Below are positions 60,426-64,000 of a stretch of 64,000 bases of DNA, in pieces (the stretch's first letter is position 1; each line of letters starts with the position of its first letter). The notes beneath the pieces were generated by a model, which saw only the letters and a program-made list of their open reading frames with translations, did no database searches and was not told where the DNA came from. Source of the stretch: Pseudomonas sp. HS6 (GTDB lineage Bacteria; Pseudomonadota; Gammaproteobacteria; Pseudomonadales; Pseudomonadaceae); NCBI RefSeq assembly GCF_023375815.1, contig NZ_CP067412.1, forward strand, positions 4,650,001 to 4,714,000. The letters are read 5' to 3'. The translations under genes and the position numbers were made by a program.

Positions 60426-61151
60426 TTACGCCTGCTTTTCGAACTTCAGATCCCAAACGCCATGCCCAAGACGTTCGCCACGGCGTTCGAACTTGGTGAT
60501 CGGGCGTTCGGCCGGGCGCGGTACGCATTTGCCGTCTTCGGCGAGGTTGCGATAGCCCGGGGCGACGTTCATCACTTCCAGCATGTATTCGGCGTACGGC
60601 TCCCAGTCGGTGGCCATGTGAAGAATGCCGCCAACCTTCAGCTTGCTGCGCACCAGCTCAGCGAAGGACGCCTGAACGATGCGACGCTTGTGGTGACGGC
60701 TTTTGTGCCATGGATCCGGGAAGAACAGCATCAGGCGATCGAGACTGTTGTCGGCGATGCAGCGGTTGAGCACCTCGATCGCGTCGCAATCGTAGACCCG
60801 CAGGTTCGTCAGGCCCTGAGTCAGCACGCCATTGAGCAGCGCGCCGACACCCGGACGGTGAACTTCGACACCGATGAAATCCTGTTCCGGCGCAGCAGCT
60901 GCCATTTCCAGCAGCGAGTGACCCATGCCGAAACCGATCTCCAGCGAGCGCGGCGCGGAGCGGCCGAACACCTGGTCGTAATCCACCGGCGCATCGGCCA
61001 GAGGCAGGACAAACTTCGGCGCGCCCTGATCCAGGCCGCGTTGCTGGCCTTCGGTCATGCGCCCGGCGCGCATCACGAAACTCTTGATGCGGCGGTGTTG
61101 GCGCTCGTCGCCTTCTTCCGTCTGGATTGGCGTGTCGTTCGATTCAGTCAT
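60426..61151 (-). CDS. trmB: tRNA (guanine-N7-)-methyltransferase TrmB
   Basis: A 241-residue SAM-dependent enzyme modifying G46 of tRNA. It shows [56 protein letters not shown] and the C-terminal [20 protein letters not shown] at 61151 is used rather than the TTG before it. It lies 9 bp after thiG on the same strand. Confidence 0.96.
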   Translation of the reverse strand: MTESNDTPIQTEEGDERQHRRIKSFVMRAGRMTEGQQRGLDQGAPKFVLPLADAPVDYDQVFGRSAPRSLEIGFGMGHSLLEMAAAAPEQDFIGVEVHRPGVGALLNGVLTQGLTNLRVYDCDAIEVLNRCIADNSLDRLMLFFPDPWHKSRHHKRRIVQASFAELVRSKLKVGGILHMATDWEPYAEYMLEVMNVAPGYRNLAEDGKCVPRPAERPITKFERRGERLGHGVWDLKFEKQA

Positions 61152-61160
61152 CAATAGCTC

Positions 61161-61955
61161 TTACTTGATCAGACCATCCAGCGGCGAAGAGGCGCTGGCA
61201 TAGAGTTTTTTCGGCATGCGGCCGGCGAGGTAGGCCAGGCGGCCCGCGACGATCGCGTGTTTCATGGCTTCAGCCATCATGATCGGTTGCCCGGCGTGGG
61301 CGATGGCCGAGTTCATCAGCACCGCGTCACAGCCCAGTTCCATGGAGATGGTGGCGTCGGAAGCCGTACCGACGCCGGCATCCACCAGCACCGGGATCTT
61401 GGCTTCTTCGAGGATGATCTGCAGGTTGTACGGGTTGCAGATCCCCAGGCCCGAACCGATCAGACCGGCCAGCGGCATTACCGCGATGCAGCCGATTTCC
61501 GCCAATTGACGGGCGATGATCGGGTCATCACTGGTGTAAACCATCACGTCGAAACCTTCCTTGACCAGCACTTCGGCGGCCTTGAGGGTTTCGATCACGT
61601 TGGGGAACAGGGTTTTCTGGTCGGCCAGCACTTCCAGCTTCACCAGGTTGTGGCCATCGAGCAGCTCACGGGCCAGGCGGCAGGTGCGCACGGCTTCGAC
61701 TGCGTCGTAGCAACCGGCGGTGTTCGGCAGGAAGGTGTAACGATCCGGCGACAGTACGTCGAGCAGGTTCGGCTCGCCTTCGATCTGGCCCAGGTTGGTG
61801 CGGCGCACGGCGAAGGTGACGATCTCGGCACCCGAGGCTTCGATGGCCAGGCGGGTTTCTTCCATGTCACGGTACTTGCCAGTACCAACCAGCAAACGCG
61901 ACTGGTAAGTACGACCGGCCAGAACGAAAGGCTTGTCGCTACGAACGATGCTCAT
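61161..61955 (-). CDS. thiG: Thiazole synthase ThiG
   Basis: A 264-residue TIM-barrel enzyme forming the thiazole ring of thiamine. It shows [34 protein letters not shown], the Schiff-base lysine region [16 protein letters not shown], and the phosphate-binding [31 protein letters not shown]. Start follows AGAGGA. thiS lies 60 bp upstream; trmB follows. Confidence 0.96.
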   Translation of the reverse strand: MSIVRSDKPFVLAGRTYQSRLLVGTGKYRDMEETRLAIEASGAEIVTFAVRRTNLGQIEGEPNLLDVLSPDRYTFLPNTAGCYDAVEAVRTCRLARELLDGHNLVKLEVLADQKTLFPNVIETLKAAEVLVKEGFDVMVYTSDDPIIARQLAEIGCIAVMPLAGLIGSGLGICNPYNLQIILEEAKIPVLVDAGVGTASDATISMELGCDAVLMNSAIAHAGQPIMMAEAMKHAIVAGRLAYLAGRMPKKLYASASSPLDGLIK

Positions 61956-62015
61956 GGGAAATCCTCTGTTGGGGTGAGGGTCTTGCAGAATTCTCGGCCC
62001 ATGCAGGCCTGGTGG

Positions 62016-62216
62016 CTAGCCGCCGCCGATGGCGTGCACCACTTCGACGTTGTCGCCGTCGTTCAAAGTGGTGCCGGCATGCTGGCTGCGCGGGACGATA
62101 TCCAGATTGAGTTCGACCGCCACCCGGCGTCCGGTCAGGTCCAGACGGGTCAGCAGGGCCGCAACGGTTTCACCGTCGGGCAGTTCAAGGGATTCGCCGT
62201 TCAACTGAATGCGCAT
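62016..62216 (-). CDS. thiS: Sulfur carrier protein ThiS
   Basis: A 66-residue ubiquitin-fold protein ([22 protein letters not shown]) ending in the GG tail (HAIGGG) that is thiocarboxylated to give sulfur to ThiG. ATG at 62216 gives the normal ThiS length; a longer in-frame start is not supported. Upstream of thiG on the same strand. Confidence 0.95.
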   Translation of the reverse strand: MRIQLNGESLELPDGETVAALLTRLDLTGRRVAVELNLDIVPRSQHAGTTLNDGDNVEVVHAIGGG

Positions 62217-62287
62217 GCCGGATGCCGCCATCATTTTTAGGGGGTGGCATTCTAGCCCGATCATGACCTAAAGGTCAGCACCAAGCG

Positions 62288-62668
62288 TCAAGCGGTTGGC
62301 TGCAGGCGCCAGGCGGCGAGCCCGAGGCACAGCCAGCCGATCAGGAACGCCAGACCACCGAACGGGGTGACGATGCCGAGCTTGCCGATGCCGATGGTGG
62401 TCAGCAGGTACAGGCTGCCGGAGAACAGCAGGATGCCGATGCTGAACGAGATACCGGCCCAGGCGACAAGACGCCCCTGAAGCTGCGTTGCCAGCAGTGC
62501 CACGCCGAACAGCGCCAGCGCGTGCACCAGTTGATAGGTGACGCCGGTGTGGAAGATCGCGAGGTACTCGGGGGTCAGGCGGTTTTTCAGGCCATGGGCG
62601 GCGAATGCGCCGAGGCCGACACCGGTGAAACCAAAGAAGGCAGCCAGCATCAGAAAGCTACGCAGCAT
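62288..62668 (-). CDS. DUF423 family membrane protein (YgdD-like)
   Basis: A 126-residue protein with four helices: AAFFGFTGVGLGAFAAHGLKNRLTPE, then YQLVHALALFGVALLA, FSIGILLFSGSLYLLTT, and TPFGGLAFLIGWLCLGLAA. These are the DUF423 signature regions. Function unknown. It precedes thiS by about 70 bp on the same strand and is divergent from mtgA. Confidence 0.92.
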   Translation of the reverse strand: MLRSFLMLAAFFGFTGVGLGAFAAHGLKNRLTPEYLAIFHTGVTYQLVHALALFGVALLATQLQGRLVAWAGISFSIGILLFSGSLYLLTTIGIGKLGIVTPFGGLAFLIGWLCLGLAAWRLQPTA

Positions 62669-62742
62669 GTAGAACTCCAGTCAGACTCGATCGGCAGGGT
62701 CTGTATAATGGCTCGCTCAACCGGTTCGGCCAAGCCATCTCT

Positions 62743-63465
62743 ATGCTGCGTTTATTTCTCCGTCGTTTCACGAAGGCCCTGCTCTGGTTCGCGGGCGGCA
62801 GCGTATTGCTAGTGTTGGTGTTTCGCTTCGTGCCGCCACCGGGCACGGCGCTGATGGTCGAGCGCAAGATCGAATCCTGGGTCGACGGCGAGCCGATCGA
62901 TCTGCAGCGCACCTGGAAGCCGTGGGACGAGATCTCCGATGACCTGAAGGTCGCGGTGATTGCCGGCGAAGACCAGAAATTCCCCGAGCACTGGGGTTTT
63001 GACCTGAGCGCGATCAAGGCCGCACTGGCTCACAACGAACTCGGCGGCTCGATCCGCGGTGCCAGCACCTTGAGCCAGCAAGTGTCGAAGAACCTGTTTT
63101 TGTGGTCCGGCCGCAGCTATCTGCGCAAAGGCCTGGAAGCCTGGTTCACCGCGCTGATCGAAGTGTTCTGGCCCAAGCAGCGGATTCTTGAGGTGTACCT
63201 GAACAGTGTCGAGTGGGATGACGGCGTGTTTGGTGCCGAAGCGGCGGCAAGGCATCACTTTGGTGTAGGTGCCAAGTCCTTGTCCCGGCAGCAGGCGAGT
63301 TATCTCGCGGCCGTATTGCCCAATCCCCGGGTCTGGAGCGCCAGCCACCCGACCTCCTATGTTTCACGCCGGGCCGGATGGATTCGTCAACAGATGAGCC
63401 AACTGGGTGGCGACAGCTATCTGCTGACACTCAATGATTCGCGCAAGGCGCCCTGGGCTCAATGA
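62743..63465 (+). CDS. mtgA: Monofunctional peptidoglycan glycosyltransferase
   Basis: A 240-residue GT51 enzyme that polymerises lipid II. One N-terminal membrane anchor (~residues 11-28) precedes the catalytic glutamate in AGEDQKFPEHWGFD, then GASTLSQQVSKNLFLW and RKGLEAWFTALIEVFWPKQRILEVYLN. No transpeptidase domain. A terminator follows, shared with the convergent rpoH. Confidence 0.96.
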   Translation: MLRLFLRRFTKALLWFAGGSVLLVLVFRFVPPPGTALMVERKIESWVDGEPIDLQRTWKPWDEISDDLKVAVIAGEDQKFPEHWGFDLSAIKAALAHNELGGSIRGASTLSQQVSKNLFLWSGRSYLRKGLEAWFTALIEVFWPKQRILEVYLNSVEWDDGVFGAEAAARHHFGVGAKSLSRQQASYLAAVLPNPRVWSASHPTSYVSRRAGWIRQQMSQLGGDSYLLTLNDSRKAPWAQ

Positions 63466-63482
63466 GTTTCTGACACGCAAAC

Positions 63483-63522
63483 AAAAACGCCCCGATCATC
63501 ACTGATCAGGGCGTTTTTTTGT
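63483..63522. terminator. Rho-independent terminator, bidirectional
   Basis: AAAAACGCCC and GGGCGTTTTTTT bracket an inner TGATCA-containing loop. It lies between convergent mtgA and rpoH. Confidence 0.88.
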
Positions 63523-63536
63523 TTCTGATACACCGG

Positions 63537-64000
63537 TTACGCGGCAATCGACAACTTGAGCTTGTTCATCGCGCTCTTCTCGAGCTGACGGATCCGCTCG
63601 GCCGACACGTTGTACTTCTGCGCCAGGTCGTGCAGCGTGGCTTTCTCTTCCGCCAGCCAGCGCTGGTAAAGGATGTCACGGCTACGTTCGTCCAGCACTT
63701 CCAGCGCTTCGTGCAGGTTGTGATTGGAGTTGTCGCTCCAGTCGGCATCTTCCAGTTGACGCGCCGGATCGTACCGGTGGTCTTCCAGGTAGTTGGCCGG
63801 CGACTGGAAAGCACTGTCGTCGTCGGCTTCAGCAGCCGGGTCGAAGGCCATGTCATGGCCGGTCAGGCGACTTTCCATCTCACGCACTTCACGTGGCTCG
63901 ACGCCGAGGCTTTCCGCCACACGGTGGACTTCCTCGTTGTTCAGCCAGGCCAGACGCTTCTTCTGGCTGCGCAGGTTGAAGAACAACTTGCGCTGGGCCT
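63537..64000 (-). CDS. rpoH: RNA polymerase sigma-32 factor RpoH, C-terminal part (cut by window edge)
   Basis: The visible 153 codons begin inside AQRKLFFNLRSQKKRL, the RpoH box of sigma-32. They include HRVAESLGVEPREVREMESRLTG (region 3) and end with the region 4.2 helix-turn-helix ATLHDLAQKYNVSAERIRQLEKSAMNKLK. The gene continues past the right edge. Heat-shock sigma factor. Confidence 0.97.
   Translation of the reverse strand, partial: AQRKLFFNLRSQKKRLAWLNNEEVHRVAESLGVEPREVREMESRLTGHDMAFDPAAEADDDSAFQSPANYLEDHRYDPARQLEDADWSDNSNHNLHEALEVLDERSRDILYQRWLAEEKATLHDLAQKYNVSAERIRQLEKSAMNKLKLSIAA

Overview
The window is a stretch of chromosome from a Pseudomonas of the P. fluorescens group. The evidence is high GC, core genes in the Pseudomonas order (pyrR-pyrB-pyrC', yggS-proC-yggT-metX-metW, pilG-pilH-pilI-pilJ-chpA-chpC), a complete malonate decarboxylase (mdc) operon, an SAH riboswitch ahead of ahcY, and REP palindromes with the GCGAGCAAGCTCGCTCCCACA-type heads typical of this group. 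Both ends are cut: transketolase (tktA) at the left and the heat-shock sigma factor gene rpoH at the right.

Layout. Positions 1-14050 hold much of the activated-methyl cycle: an ArsR-type regulator fused to a methyltransferase domain in an operon with metK, then ahcY under an SAH riboswitch, then metF. Between them lie ligB, mltA, a CPA-type antiporter, a formate/nitrite-type channel and several small membrane or periplasmic proteins. Positions 14100-23640 carry a solute-binding protein, the RNA helicase rhlE, yceI with cytochrome b561, an amine oxidase with a histone-H1-like tail, bioA, rsmE and a hemolysin III family protein. Positions 23780-32150 form the malonate-use locus: a LysR regulator (mdcR), the MadL/MadM importer and mdcABCDEGH. 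The structural operon is bracketed by two copies of a palindromic element of about 170-210 bp; a third copy lies at 55.2 kb. Positions 32490-42340 encode the Chp chemosensory system that controls type IV pili, without pilK and chpB. Positions 42560-48470 hold gshB, a TonB-type gene, algH, ruvX and the pyr operon, including a dihydroorotase-like subunit that has lost its metal-binding HxH.

Between pyrC' and the next core genes (48.5-50.25 kb) is an AT-richer accessory island. It carries a colicin-M-type bacteriocin gene with a one-base frameshift and a missing catalytic histidine, followed by an intact small membrane protein that is probably its immunity factor. From 50.3 to 64 kb the window returns to core genes: TM2 and NlpC/P60 proteins, pilT, yggS-proC-yggT-yggU, metX-metW, a DUF4426 gene, rdgB, hemW, kptA (tRNA 2'-phosphotransferase), trmB, thiS-thiG, mtgA and rpoH.

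The decayed M-type bacteriocin module is the strongest unusual system here. Also worth attention are the layered SAH/SAM control (fused ArsR-methyltransferase with a perfect palindromic operator, plus the riboswitch), the mdc-flanking repeats, LigB with a signal-like leader, and the stripped-down Chp array. No tRNA, rRNA, transposase or CRISPR array was seen.
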